NCBI RefSeq assembly: GCF_031624635.1
Contig: NZ_JAMQOQ010000006.1
Coordinates: 273,636 to 337,635, forward strand
Origin: Halogeometricum sp. S3BR5-2
GTDB lineage: Archaea > Halobacteriota > Halobacteria > Halobacteriales > Haloferacaceae
Direction of reading: 5' to 3'
Length of the DNA stretch: 64,000 bases
The notes beneath the pieces were generated by a model. The model made no database searches and was not told where the DNA came from. It saw only the letters and a program-made list of their open reading frames with translations. A program made the translations under genes and the position numbers. This document shows positions 43,227-51,639 of this stretch, one piece after another; within the stretch, counting starts at the first letter, position 1; each line of letters opens with the position of its first letter.

Positions 43227-44009
43227 CTACTCGTCGGCAGTAACCTTGGCTTCGAGTTCTGCAAGACGCTCCTTTAGGTCGCTCAGTTCGCTCTTACGAT
43301 TAGTCGTTTCTCCAACAGCCGTAGAAAGCCGCTCGTCGTCGGAATCACCGTATAGGTAGAGTTTGCGGCGTTCTTCGTCCTTGTAGATGCGGTCAAGGCT
43401 TGATTGGGGAACCCCGTATGCACGAGCAATACTATTCACTGATTGCTCTGGGTTGAGTAGCACCGTCTCCACTGCCATCTGCATCGCAAGATAATTTTCC
43501 ATGTCTATGACGAGGTATCCATCGTCATCAGTCACGAAGCCATACGGAGGACGACCGACCCACTTCCCGGCCTCAATTGCTCGATTGACTCCGGATTGAA
43601 CACGCTCACGAATCATCTGGAGCTCAAACTCCATCAACCAGCCGAAGAGTTTGCCGATGAGGGCGTCCCCCATATTCCCCTCACCACTCAGATTGGGGAA
43701 CCCGTCGTTCGTAGTCGTAAGCGCAACTTCGTGCTTGACGCACAGGTCGATGAAATCTGATGTCGTAGTGAGTCGTCGGGACAGACGGCTCATCTCGTAG
43801 GTCACAACGTGATTGATGTCGCCCATCTCGATATCCTCTCTCAAACGCTGGAAGTCCGGACGAGAGTCATTAGCTCCACTTGCTACGTCGACGTAGACTT
43901 CAGCTTCAGAGAACACGTCACCGTTGAGGTAGTCTTCAATTTCGCGTCGTTGTCGTTCAGTAGATTGTTTCCGTGTAGAGACGCGGAGATAGACGGCAGT
44001 CGCAGTCAT
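43227..44009 (-). CDS. Serine recombinase (resolvase/invertase family)
   Basis: A 260-residue site-specific recombinase. The N-terminal catalytic domain starts MTATAVYLRVSTRKQSTERQ, with the nucleophile Ser11 in RVS, and includes YEMSRLSRR (the conserved Arg pair). Residues about 140-200 have a helix-turn-helix-like region (SVNSIARAYGVPQSSLDRIY), and the C-terminus is a coiled coil. Length is that of small resolvases or IS607-like enzymes, not large integrases. A TATA box (ATTATATAC on the minus strand, near 44029-44037) and two direct repeats (about 44049 and 44076) precede it. Confidence 0.85.
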   Translation of the reverse strand: MTATAVYLRVSTRKQSTERQRREIEDYLNGDVFSEAEVYVDVASGANDSRPDFQRLREDIEMGDINHVVTYEMSRLSRRLTTTSDFIDLCVKHEVALTTTNDGFPNLSGEGNMGDALIGKLFGWLMEFELQMIRERVQSGVNRAIEAGKWVGRPPYGFVTDDDGYLVIDMENYLAMQMAVETVLLNPEQSVNSIARAYGVPQSSLDRIYKDEERRKLYLYGDSDDERLSTAVGETTNRKSELSDLKERLAELEAKVTADE

Positions 44010-44048
44010 AGTTTGAGTAAGATGAATCTGTATATAATCTCACCTGCT

Positions 44049-44100
44049 TTTGGGTAGCTTACTCAGAACTGTTGATTTGGGTAGTTATATTCAGAAGTTG
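44049..44100. promoter_or_regulatory. Direct repeats upstream of the recombinase promoter
   Basis: TTTGGGTAG followed by a TCAGAA block occurs twice (about 44049-44070 and 44076-44098, offset 27), just upstream of the recombinase TATA box. Possible autoregulatory operator. Confidence 0.4.
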
Positions 44101-44271
44101 TCGTATAGACTACACTACCGTTCGTCAGAGAGCCAATGGAAATTGACCGCCTACTAAGGGGGGTTGAACAGGAGTTTTCTCAAAGTGTGTATTCAGCATA
44201 GATATTCAGAGTCCGCTTCTTGCGTTCTGGTCGGGTGTATTCCTGAATGTAGCTTGAACCAAGAAGAGTAC

Positions 44272-45510
44272 TCAGAACGATAGTGACTGCTGCGGATGTT
44301 CCGAAGACCGGGCGTAAATTTTCCCGTCTCTTTCGTAGATTACGTTCTTACTGTGCAGCTCCGTTATATACTCTCTTGTTTTGTCCAATATCATCTCACG
44401 GCGTTTTTGAGCGCTCTTAATTCGCCGATACTGGTCAATCATTCTGTCCCAACCAGCATCTATGGCTGTACTTCGTCTTTTCCCACCCTCTCGTAGTAGA
44501 TGGTTGTAGATGTTTTGTAGCACCAAACTCGCTTCGCGCTGTGTCCGGTCGGTGGCTTGACGATAGTAAGAGTTTACGTACTGAAGTTGTATTCCACCTC
44601 GGATTCTCTTTATATACTTTTCTGGGAGTTGCTTGGCTGCGGGAACCATCTTTGAAGGTGGTCTGAGGCTTCGACCTTCTTCACCGTTAAGGGCGATGCT
44701 GTGATAGTCTCCCCCGTCAAGTTTGAGTCCACCTTCTGTCTCTAATGGAGATAGCAGTTCGAAGAGTTCCTCAATATTGAATAGTTCCAATATTTCTGGA
44801 AGATTAGGAACAGCATCCTCACAACCAATTATCACATCGGTATCAATCACCATCCCGTTTAGACTTCTTGCTTCTTTCTTGATTTCTTGGTCCGAACGTC
44901 GGTTGACTAAAATTGGGTTGCTTATGATTCCTTCGTCAGAAGAGAAATCGTATAATTGACCATGCTTGTCACCACCGGTTCCCAGATAATCGCGCCCATT
45001 GTATACTTCGAGAGGTAGGTACTCCCCCGGAAGTATTGCAAAGCCATCTGGAGTACCATCAGAGGTATGCAGTAAATGAGGTCTCGGTCCTTTGGGAAGT
45101 ACGTCAAATCCTGCAATATGTGGTCCTATCTCGTCGTGTACTTTGCACAGAGCAACAAATGCCGTTAGTTCTGCGAAGTAGGCGTAATTCGTCTGGAACT
45201 TGTCCAAGTCTTTGAGAGCCGATTCTATCTCATGGGTAACATTGTCTTTGCTTCCGCCGGGTTCAGTAAAGAAAGGGTGATTACTATTACTAATTTCAAC
45301 TGAAATTTTGCTTACGTCTCCGTTGCTTAGCAACTCGGCTAAAACCGCCCCAGTTGCATCTTGGTAAATTCCATACTTTTCGCACTCTAGCTTGAGGATA
45401 TTTGCAGGCCATGCCGAGTAATCCTGCAAAACACTGGACACCCTATTCTCTACGAATGAATAGATACCCGGCATTCGTTCGCTCGCTGGTTGACTGTCCC
45501 CCGCCATCAC
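44272..45510 (-). CDS. Candidate PD-(D/E)XK-type endonuclease, unassigned
   Basis: A 412-residue protein of low GC content, MMAGDSQPASERMPGIYSFV. The centre has TSDGTPDGFAILPG followed by YLPLEVYNGRD (about 158-182), which resembles the PD...(D/E)xK core of restriction-type nucleases, though the lysine position reads Tyr/Asn. The C-terminal third is helical and basic (IDQYRRIKSAQKRREMIL). It stands alone on the minus strand next to the recombinase. The nuclease call is tentative. In-frame alternative starts exist, e.g. at Met13. Confidence 0.45.
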   Translation of the reverse strand: MMAGDSQPASERMPGIYSFVENRVSSVLQDYSAWPANILKLECEKYGIYQDATGAVLAELLSNGDVSKISVEISNSNHPFFTEPGGSKDNVTHEIESALKDLDKFQTNYAYFAELTAFVALCKVHDEIGPHIAGFDVLPKGPRPHLLHTSDGTPDGFAILPGEYLPLEVYNGRDYLGTGGDKHGQLYDFSSDEGIISNPILVNRRSDQEIKKEARSLNGMVIDTDVIIGCEDAVPNLPEILELFNIEELFELLSPLETEGGLKLDGGDYHSIALNGEEGRSLRPPSKMVPAAKQLPEKYIKRIRGGIQLQYVNSYYRQATDRTQREASLVLQNIYNHLLREGGKRRSTAIDAGWDRMIDQYRRIKSAQKRREMILDKTREYITELHSKNVIYERDGKIYARSSEHPQQSLSF

Positions 45511-45799
45511 CCACTTAAAGAAATCACCGAAGAGAGGTAGTACACACCTGTGACTGACATCCTATTTCCTCCTCCTGTTTATCAGCATTTCTTTTTAAAC
45601 CATTGAATAGTGTCTGATTAGAGTCCAGTAGTGTTATTGATATATAATACGAGGAATCGGTCTCTACTGGTACTGACTGAGTTAATTAGGTACAGAACAC
45701 CGAGTACCGACTTTGTAGTTACTACTTCCATGGCTTCACTGATGCGATTCCAAGGTGTTCATATTCTTATTATACACACAGTATTCACAATCACATCGA

Positions 45800-46000
45800 A
45801 TGGGCACAAACAGAGCAGAAAAGAAGGATGAAGTCCGAACTGCAAGGATTAGTCGACACAGTGAAGGTCAACCGATAGGAGTTGCAATTTTCCATTCATC
45901 AGCACAGCTAAAAGAACTAGGCGTCAATCCTGAGAAAACGACCGCAGTGAACTACAGAGTACATGAAGGCGAACTTCTGTTAAGTCCAGATAACGATTAG
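45800..46000 (+). CDS. Small AbrB-like or swapped-hairpin protein
   Basis: A 66-residue protein (MGTNRAEKKDEVRTARISRH). IGVAIFHSSAQLKELGVNPE then a short YRVHEGELLLS end resembles the AbrB/SpoVT swapped-hairpin fold common in antitoxins. It is isolated between minus-strand genes. The frame is open upstream but that part is AT-rich and non-protein-like. Confidence 0.5.
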   Translation: MGTNRAEKKDEVRTARISRHSEGQPIGVAIFHSSAQLKELGVNPEKTTAVNYRVHEGELLLSPDND

Positions 46001-46093
46001 GACAAATCCTCAACTAAAATACTGGTGAGACAGGTCTCATAGTAAGTACGCTACTGGACTGGAGCATCTATCAACGCAGTTCTCAGGGTCCGT

Positions 46094-46423
46094 TCAGTAG
46101 CGGTCTATACTCGACTGAGACTGTAGGCCTGTTCTCGGAGCTTTCTCCTTCTTATTCCACTTGTTTAGGCCTTCAACGACCTCGTTACTCACGCAGACCT
46201 TAGCCGCAGTAGAAGATGAGTCCGGCCCCCAGAGACCGAAAACACGCTTCCCATCTTCGTATTCACGATGCTCATCAGGGAGAAGGTATACCCACCCGAT
46301 TTCACCATGTTCATCGCCTTCGCGACCACAGACGAGCGCTGTGTCGGGATAACCGACTGGTTTGACTGCGATTGCGTAGTGTGTATTCCGCGGGGGGTGG
46401 TCTTGACAGCGAACGATTGCCAT
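46094..46423 (-). CDS. Small conserved haloarchaeal protein
   Basis: A 109-residue protein (MAIVRCQDHPPRNTHYAIAV). The N-terminal 75 residues (KPVGYPDTALVCGREGDEHG ... VFGLWG) match a small protein type I recall as recurrent in haloarchaeal mobile regions. The C-terminal 35 residues after SSTAAKVCVSN look like an unrelated extension. Function unknown. Confidence 0.6.
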   Translation of the reverse strand: MAIVRCQDHPPRNTHYAIAVKPVGYPDTALVCGREGDEHGEIGWVYLLPDEHREYEDGKRVFGLWGPDSSSTAAKVCVSNEVVEGLNKWNKKEKAPRTGLQSQSSIDRY

Positions 46424-46802
46424 GATGGCATATATTCACTAAATATTATGAATCTTAGGTGTCAAGTGTGAGCACGGCATAGCTGACACACTCTCCCATG
46501 ACTCAGGTGAAATCTGGTATCAGTACATCAAGTGGAAAGGAGAAGAGCGGATACGGGAAGAAATCACAACAACACCTGCGACACGCGATGCCTTGCCCGG
46601 AAGACAGGAATAACTTTCAGCGAGAAATTGGTTCGTCTTTAACAACTGGTCCGAGTCCTGATTCAAGGTTTCAAGAGGAATTGAGATACAACTGTTAGTG
46701 CCCAATGGATAGGTTGCCGATACTGGGCCACCGAGATGCAATAGCGTATTCTAGCTGGAAGTGGACGCAAATGTATTAATGGCGGCTCTCGAACATCCTC
46801 GT
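46424..46802. other. Mostly non-coding stretch before the toxin-antitoxin pair
   Basis: About 379 bases. One frame (46458-46613, plus strand) reads like a real protein fragment (KCEHGIADTLSHDSGEIWYQ and on to a TAA) but has no start codon. A TATA-like GTATTAAT lies at about 46773-46780, about 25 bases before the mntA ATG. Nothing else is supported. Confidence 0.45.
46458..46613 (+). pseudogene. Start-less gene fragment
   Basis: Fifty-one sense codons ending in TAA, with plausible haloarchaeal residue use (GEIWYQYIKWKGEERIREEI) but no ATG, GTG or TTG before an upstream in-frame stop. Probably the 3' remnant of a lost gene. Confidence 0.3.
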
Positions 46803-47237
46803 ATGTCGAGTGGGGACGAGCCAACCGTTGAAGGCGTGAACACCAAGGAGATGAGTGAGTATCTCGCCCAGACGGAGATTGTCTTTGCGCTGCTGTTCGG
46901 CTCGCACGCCCGGGGGACAGCTCATGATTCATCCGATGTAGATATCGCCCTCCAATTCCCCGATAACATGGACGCCCACGAACGGTTCCGCCTCCGCAAC
47001 CGTATCGATGCTCATCTGCAGGAGTACGCCGAAGGTTTCGTCGATGTGAGTGATATCGGCTCACTCCCAACACCAGTTGCCCACGCTGCACTCCGGGACG
47101 GTATCGTTCTCGTTGGCGATGAACAGGCAGTCAAGTCGTACCAAGAGCAAGTGAAGCAGGAGTACGAGGATACTGCAGTTGACCGAGAACAAGAACGCCG
47201 GGAATTCATCGACCGACTAGCTCGTGGAGATACGTAG
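46803..47237 (+). CDS. mntA: MntA antitoxin (MNT nucleotidyltransferase)
   Basis: A 144-residue minimal nucleotidyltransferase. The catalytic signature is LFGSHARGTAHDSSDVDIAL (31-50), with GSHARG and Asp45/Asp47. The ATG at 46803 is favoured by a TATA element about 25 bases before it; a GTG at 46761 would extend the protein by 14 residues. MntA proteins neutralise HepT by adding AMP to it. The hepT gene follows directly after the stop codon. Confidence 0.88.
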   Translation: MSSGDEPTVEGVNTKEMSEYLAQTEIVFALLFGSHARGTAHDSSDVDIALQFPDNMDAHERFRLRNRIDAHLQEYAEGFVDVSDIGSLPTPVAHAALRDGIVLVGDEQAVKSYQEQVKQEYEDTAVDREQERREFIDRLARGDT

Positions 47238-47666
47238 ATGGTTGATGAAGATGTCGTCGTAGACAAGCTACGGTATATCAACCAGTACACTGACGACCTG
47301 AAGCAGATGCGTGGAATGTCGAAGGAAGAGTACGTCAAGGACGTGGTCATGCAACGAGCAGTCGAACGAACGTTGATGAACCTCGTCCAAGCATGCATCG
47401 ACCTTGCTCAGCACATCCGCTCGGAAGAGGACCTTTCTCCGAGTGGAACGGCGAAACAGGAGATGCAAGCCCTTGAGAATGCGGACATCCTCTCGCCCGA
47501 AACACAAGGGAGAATGGAAGAGGCCATCGGGTTTCGGAATATCCTCGCACACCGATATGGAGATATTGACCACGATGTTGTGTATGATGTTCTCCATAAC
47601 GACCTCCACTGGTTCGAGCAGTTTCAGCAGGAACTCGCTCAGTGGTTCCAGCAGTTCGGCTCATGA
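47238..47666 (+). CDS. hepT: HepT toxin (HEPN ribonuclease)
   Basis: A 142-residue all-helical HEPN protein with the catalytic Rx4HxY motif as Arg100-N-I-L-A-His105-R-Tyr107 in GFRNILAHRYGD. Its start codon follows the mntA stop without a gap, giving the classical antitoxin-first HepT/MntA order. The intact motif indicates a functional RNase toxin. These pairs act in plasmid or island maintenance and anti-phage defence; that is family knowledge. Confidence 0.9.
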   Translation: MVDEDVVVDKLRYINQYTDDLKQMRGMSKEEYVKDVVMQRAVERTLMNLVQACIDLAQHIRSEEDLSPSGTAKQEMQALENADILSPETQGRMEEAIGFRNILAHRYGDIDHDVVYDVLHNDLHWFEQFQQELAQWFQQFGS

Positions 47667-47765
47667 CTATCTACTCGCCTGAGTATTACAGTCAGACGGG
47701 ACCACTTCCTCATCTAGATTGAGTTCAAGCGAGGTTCCGGTGGTGCACCCAGTCAATGACGAGGT

Positions 47766-48121
47766 GCGACGGATGCCTGTGACTACCTGCTCGTCCGGGC
47801 CTCTGATGGGAAGCTGTGGGTTTTCTCGGAGATAACGCACGACCATGAAGATAAGGACGCTATCAATCAGGTCTCGTCACTTTCAGCCGGAATACGAGGA
47901 AACAGCGGAGTACCGGCCGGTTATGTCGCACTCGGGCGTCACTTCTTCAGGTCGTTCTGGCGTTCGACGTGGATGCGTTCGAGTACGAGGAGATTCAGTA
48001 CGTGCGGGGCGACAGAGTCGGGAAGATGAAGGACCGAGCGGCGATGGACGAGTACCTACACCCGCACGACGACCGGATAGAGCGGAAGTACCGGGAGAAC
48101 GTGTTTCGGCTGAACGTCTAA
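47766..48121 (+). pseudogene. Frameshifted remnant of a GC-rich gene
   Basis: Frame 1 reads DACDYLLVRASDGKLWVFSE and on through VPAGYVALGRHFF until about 47950. The sense then continues in another frame with AFDVDAFEYEEIQYVRGDRV and ends ENVFRLNV, TAA at 48119-48121. Codon bias in both parts is core-like. The 5' end is missing (in-frame stop just upstream). One frameshift and a truncation therefore inactivated the gene; the parent family is not recognised. Confidence 0.6.
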
Positions 48122-48130
48122 GGGCGTAGT

Positions 48131-48685
48131 TTACCCTTCGAAATACTTGATTGGCTCATTGACTTCCCCTTGAAGCATTTCTCGGACTACGTTCATTTCA
48201 GCTATCAACTCTACGTCGTTGTACTCGACATCTTGGTTAAGGAAGTCTTCTTCTGATGAGTTTTCATCGAAGTGTAGCGCCTGATTCAGGAAATACGTAT
48301 TTGTCTTCTGGAACTTCCAGCGCAACCTCTTCATAACTCTAAACTGTTCTTCATCGAGGAATATCGAAGCGCGTTGCATCGCATACTCAAAGTCGTGGAA
48401 TCGGCCTAAGACCTCATCTTCGTAATCCTGCTCGCTCATCTTGTGGGCTTGGCCCCAGTTAGAACGATAATACTGGTAGCATCGCTCCATCTGTGCATGA
48501 AGTTCGGCCAGTGATTCGACCTTCTGCTGCAAGAAGTAATCTGCGTGTTGGCGTGTGTTCTCCTCTTTGAGACGCTCACGAGTTGATAATAGGTTGAAGA
48601 AACCGCTGAGTAGTGCCCCCCCAAGAGCACCACCAAGAGTACCACCAACACTAATCAGTCCAACAGCTACGGTCTCAGAAACCAT
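48131..48685 (-). CDS. Membrane-anchored coiled-coil protein
   Basis: A 184-residue protein. One Gly-rich N-terminal transmembrane segment (about 5-33, GLISVGGTLGGALGGALLSG) is followed by a long helical cytoplasmic part (RERLKEENTRQHADYFLQQK). The arrangement, one helix plus a helical bundle, is like small membrane effectors near defence genes, but there is no recognised domain. It is alone on the minus strand. Confidence 0.55.
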   Translation of the reverse strand: MVSETVAVGLISVGGTLGGALGGALLSGFFNLLSTRERLKEENTRQHADYFLQQKVESLAELHAQMERCYQYYRSNWGQAHKMSEQDYEDEVLGRFHDFEYAMQRASIFLDEEQFRVMKRLRWKFQKTNTYFLNQALHFDENSSEEDFLNQDVEYNDVELIAEMNVVREMLQGEVNEPIKYFEG

Positions 48686-48734
48686 GGTTTAGCGTGTGGT
48701 TCTGTTGTCAGATAAAGTAACCGTCTGAGTCTGC

Positions 48735-49105
48735 CTATGCCTCAATTATCGCATCACTGAACCAACTCGGAACCGATGCACGACCGAGTGCGTCGAAGAA
48801 CGATGCGTCAAGGACGTAGAAGGAGCACTCGTCCTCCATGCTCCGTACACCGCGTCCAACGGCCTGCTGTACGCCCTGCGACGTTATCTCGTAGTACCAG
48901 TTCCACGCGCTATGTTCGTCTAAGAGGAATCGTACCCGCGGGTCGCTCGGTTGCGGGTAGGGTACCTTCACGAGCGCCTGCCAGCGGCACTCGTCGCCCG
49001 GTAGGTCCACGCCGTCGGTCGCGGCGGGCGAGAAGAACATATCTCGGTCGCTCAGTTGCCAGTTCCGTATCTGACCGTATGGTCTTCCTTTCGGGCAGAG
49101 GTCTC
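48735..49105 (-). pseudogene. C-terminal fragment of an XPD/DinG-like helicase
   Basis: About 120 codons reading GQIRNWQLSDRDMFFSPAAT and later QGVQQAVGRGVRSMEDECSF, which is helicase motif VI (QxxGRxxR) of Rad3/XPD/DinG-type SF2 helicases, ending in SDAIIEA. The sense frame runs back to a stop near 49105, so everything N-terminal (Walker A and B) is missing. Composition is GC-rich like the ends of the DUF1156 gene. Probably what is left of a defence helicase. Confidence 0.65.
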
Positions 49106-49718
49106 AGATAGATTCTTTTCCCCACCACGGATTTCGCCGATTTGGGGTTGTCGGAACCTTCGCTCCCCGAGTAAAGGTATGAACTGAAAGCTCGTCGAGT
49201 GTCCATGCTCGGGCGTAGGAATCAGCCACTGGAAACGGAATGGACAGGATGGCGTTCACGTCATCGGTTGGGTCTTCGTCGGTGGGATATCTCCTGAGAA
49301 CCGAGGAAACAGAGCTCCCGCGCATCACGACATCTATGCCCAACTGCTCATAGACCCGCGATAAGTCCTCAACCTGTCCTACTTCGGCGTAAAATCCTTG
49401 TGAGATTTCTGCAACGTCTGCACGTCGAGAACTACCGGGGTAGCAGGGTTCATAAGCGATGTTGGAGACGCCTTGTCGCTGTAGATACCATGTCGCCACT
49501 GCCTTCAGGTCGGCGTGGAGGGGAGTCAGTACGACAGACCCGGCCACTGCTCGACGAGCACGCGCAAATTCGGATGTCGGAATCTCGTCAAATGGGAAGA
49601 TTGCAGTTTCCAGTGAGAGATACTCTTTCTCTATCAGGCTTTTCAGTCGGCTATTTTCGTGTTTGCCGGGAGGTGGAATGTCCAGCGCAGCTTCGGCGCT
49701 CCGTCTCTCGATATGCAT
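49104..49718 (-). CDS. Hypothetical protein, possible nuclease-like fold
   Basis: A 204-residue protein (MHIERRSAEAALDIPPPGKH). The middle has GSSRRADVAEISQGFYAEVG followed by QVEDLSRVYEQLGIDVVMRG (about 96-135), in which D...ExxQ and a helical cap resemble a PD-(D/E)XK-type core; the assignment is weak. It starts directly at the end of a winged-helix gene (49719-49964), and its stop overlaps the helicase fragment. Confidence 0.5.
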   Translation of the reverse strand: MHIERRSAEAALDIPPPGKHENSRLKSLIEKEYLSLETAIFPFDEIPTSEFARARRAVAGSVVLTPLHADLKAVATWYLQRQGVSNIAYEPCYPGSSRRADVAEISQGFYAEVGQVEDLSRVYEQLGIDVVMRGSSVSSVLRRYPTDEDPTDDVNAILSIPFPVADSYARAWTLDELSVHTFTRGAKVPTTPNRRNPWWGKESI

Positions 49719-49964
49719 CTACTTCTGCGCTTGTCTCAACTTGTGCTCACTGAGATTCATCAGCATCTCAGCCTTGGGGCCTGCCCGCCAGATAGAACTC
49801 CCACAGGAATCTCTTGTTAGCCAGTCAAATGCTTCCGCCTCTCTAAGGACCCGTCGGACAGTATGTCGCTCGTCTTCTCTGAACGGTAGGTCTCCGATTT
49901 TAAATTTCCCAGTCCGGATAATCTGCTCTAGGACGGTGTTCCAAGCCTCGTCACGTAGCGTCAT
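49719..49964 (-). CDS. Small winged-helix protein, paralogue of the one at 34107
   Basis: An 81-residue protein (MTLRDEAWNTVLEQIIRTGK) with KFKIGDLPFREDERHTVRRV, LREAEAFDWLTR and SSIWRAG, aligning with the 97-residue regulator at 34107-34400. It is directly upstream of the 204-residue gene on the same strand, so it probably regulates that unit. Confidence 0.62.
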   Translation of the reverse strand: MTLRDEAWNTVLEQIIRTGKFKIGDLPFREDERHTVRRVLREAEAFDWLTRDSCGSSIWRAGPKAEMLMNLSEHKLRQAQK

Positions 49965-50071
49965 GAATTTCTCAGCCCTCTTTTCTACGGGCGCATATTT
50001 GAAGTAGACAGTTTAGTCCAGAGGTTATTTTCTGAATAAAACCATTGCAGTCTGCCTGTCTCTGGTCTTTT

Positions 50072-50233
50072 ATGACTACATGGCCACGGCAGCTAACTGA
50101 CGGGTTCCTCATCTATCAACACGAGTCGGGCGAGTTTTATCGATGTGAAAAGTGTGGGACTAAGGTTTCAGCACGAGAGATACGCGAAAAGCTTCACCTC
50201 CAACGGTGCAGTCACAAGAGTGACGCTCAGTAA
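50072..50233 (+). CDS. Small zinc-finger protein
   Basis: A 53-residue protein (MTTWPRQLTDGFLIYQHESG) with CEKC and a later Cys/His region (LHLQRCSH), a zinc-binding mini-protein. The upstream part of the frame starts with TTG and is less convincing. Isolated gene. Confidence 0.5.
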   Translation: MTTWPRQLTDGFLIYQHESGEFYRCEKCGTKVSAREIREKLHLQRCSHKSDAQ

Positions 50234-50311
50234 GAATTGGCACTTGTTCTCTCTAAGAAATAGTCTAATCAAAGAAATTCTTATAATATTGTAGCTCTCA
50301 GAAGAGGTAGC

Positions 50312-50638
50312 ATGATAGTGGAGTCGCTACCTGAGTTCTTCGTCGTGAATTTGGGGGTGTTCGGGCTAATTATTACCGGATTTCTTGTTGAGAAGCACTA
50401 CGTGAGTCGCCCAGCGATGTTCGCTAATGGAATCGCCTTGAACGTCTACGTTTACGAGATTCCGATACCGCCAGAATGGCTGCTTCTATACGCTGATATC
50501 GGGATTCTCGTAAGTGGAGTTGCGATAGTATCGTATGTAATGGAGACGAATCTTCCCAAGGGGTATTACGAGATTGTTTGGTACACATACTCTTCACTCG
50601 CTGTAGGAGGCGTAATTCTATTTACACTCTTCTCCTGA
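50312..50638 (+). CDS. Small membrane protein, three to four helices
   Basis: A 108-residue hydrophobic protein (MIVESLPEFFVVNLGVFGLI) with helices at about 8-26, 48-68 and 85-106. No known motif. Upstream, the AT-rich AATTCTTATAATATTG near 50276-50291 may be its promoter. Confidence 0.55.
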   Translation: MIVESLPEFFVVNLGVFGLIITGFLVEKHYVSRPAMFANGIALNVYVYEIPIPPEWLLLYADIGILVSGVAIVSYVMETNLPKGYYEIVWYTYSSLAVGGVILFTLFS

Positions 50639-50749
50639 GAAGCTGAATTCGTTAAAGCAAACTGTACGCTCTGTTCCACAATCGCCTCTTGGCAGCAGCC
50701 CACTTCATACAGCTGAACGACTTATCGCCACAGTACTCGTCTATTGAGC

Positions 50750-51151
50750 ATGGACCCTCGGATTACGCTCATTACGCTTGGTGTGTCTGACCTTGCTGAA
50801 TCTATTCGATTCTATCGAGATGGTCTTGGATTGCCGATGCAAGAACAGGAAGATGACAGCAACGTCGCATTCTTCCCTCTCGACGGAACATGGCTCTCAC
50901 TCTATCCAAGAGAATTACTCGCCGAAGACGCGACCGTTACCACGGACGGCAGCGGCTTTTCTGGAGTCACTATCGCTCACAATGTATCGACGAAAGAAGA
51001 GGTAGATGCAGTTCTTGCTGAAGCAGAAGCTGCTGGTGGGCGCATCGTGAATCCAGCTCAGGAAGCCTTTTGGGGTGGCTATTCTGGTTATTTTGCTGAC
51101 CCAGACGAACATCTTTGGGAGGTGGCGTGTCCACAACTTACCGACAACTAG
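50750..51151 (+). CDS. VOC (glyoxalase/bleomycin-resistance) superfamily protein
   Basis: A 133-residue protein. MDPRITLITLGVSDLAESIR starts the first beta-alpha-beta module, and the second ends GYFADPDEHLWEVACP, where His and Glu are the usual metal ligands. Likely a small metal-dependent lyase, dioxygenase-like or resistance protein; the substrate is open. The start is the ATG at 50750 (a TTG lies six bases upstream). It looks like a recently imported housekeeping-type gene. Confidence 0.85.
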   Translation: MDPRITLITLGVSDLAESIRFYRDGLGLPMQEQEDDSNVAFFPLDGTWLSLYPRELLAEDATVTTDGSGFSGVTIAHNVSTKEEVDAVLAEAEAAGGRIVNPAQEAFWGGYSGYFADPDEHLWEVACPQLTDN

Positions 51152-51270
51152 CTACTATAGCCACCAGTAAAGCTGAAAGAGGGCTTATGGGGGAACATCC
51201 GAAGTCTGCGTTGGATAGTAAGAGAGGTCGTTAGTAGGAGGACGAGACGATAAGTTTGCACTGAGGAGAA

Positions 51271-51639
51271 TCACGACCTCGGTCGTGGTAACGCTTCAAG
51301 CTCTTTGATTCGAGGTGGCTTCTCAACAGCGGTGTATTGTCGCTGCCATGCTTCCTGAGGAAACAGACCCTCGGCGTTGAGTCGCTCACGCGCGTCACTG
51401 GTCAGCTTGGCGAATTGAGTCGGAGAATCTGAAGGTGAAGGGACTGGCTCCAGTTCGCTAATCTGAACGATACCTGCGTCTTCAAGCGTACTCAGATGGC
51501 GACGAATCTCTTCTGCGTCGAAGTTTGAACACATATAATCGAGTTCTTCGACAGTCGGTGCTCCTGCCGGGTGGCCGACGACATCTGCAAGAATATCGGC
51601 GTGGTCCTTGTCGGAAGCTATAGCGATATCTATTACCAT
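51271..51639 (-). CDS. Winged-helix regulator, paralogue of the 27059 gene domain
   Basis: A 122-residue protein (MVIDIAIASDKDHADILADV). VGHPAGAPTVEELDYMCSNF, then IRRHLSTLEDAGIVQI and the ending YTAVEKPPRIKELEALPRP parallel the N-terminal domain of the protein at 27059-27910 (VLGHPKHLATVEEINHF ... YQKMEKPAKVLGFEAAPRP). It lacks the C-terminal zinc ribbon. Confidence 0.68.
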   Translation of the reverse strand: MVIDIAIASDKDHADILADVVGHPAGAPTVEELDYMCSNFDAEEIRRHLSTLEDAGIVQISELEPVPSPSDSPTQFAKLTSDARERLNAEGLFPQEAWQRQYTAVEKPPRIKELEALPRPRS

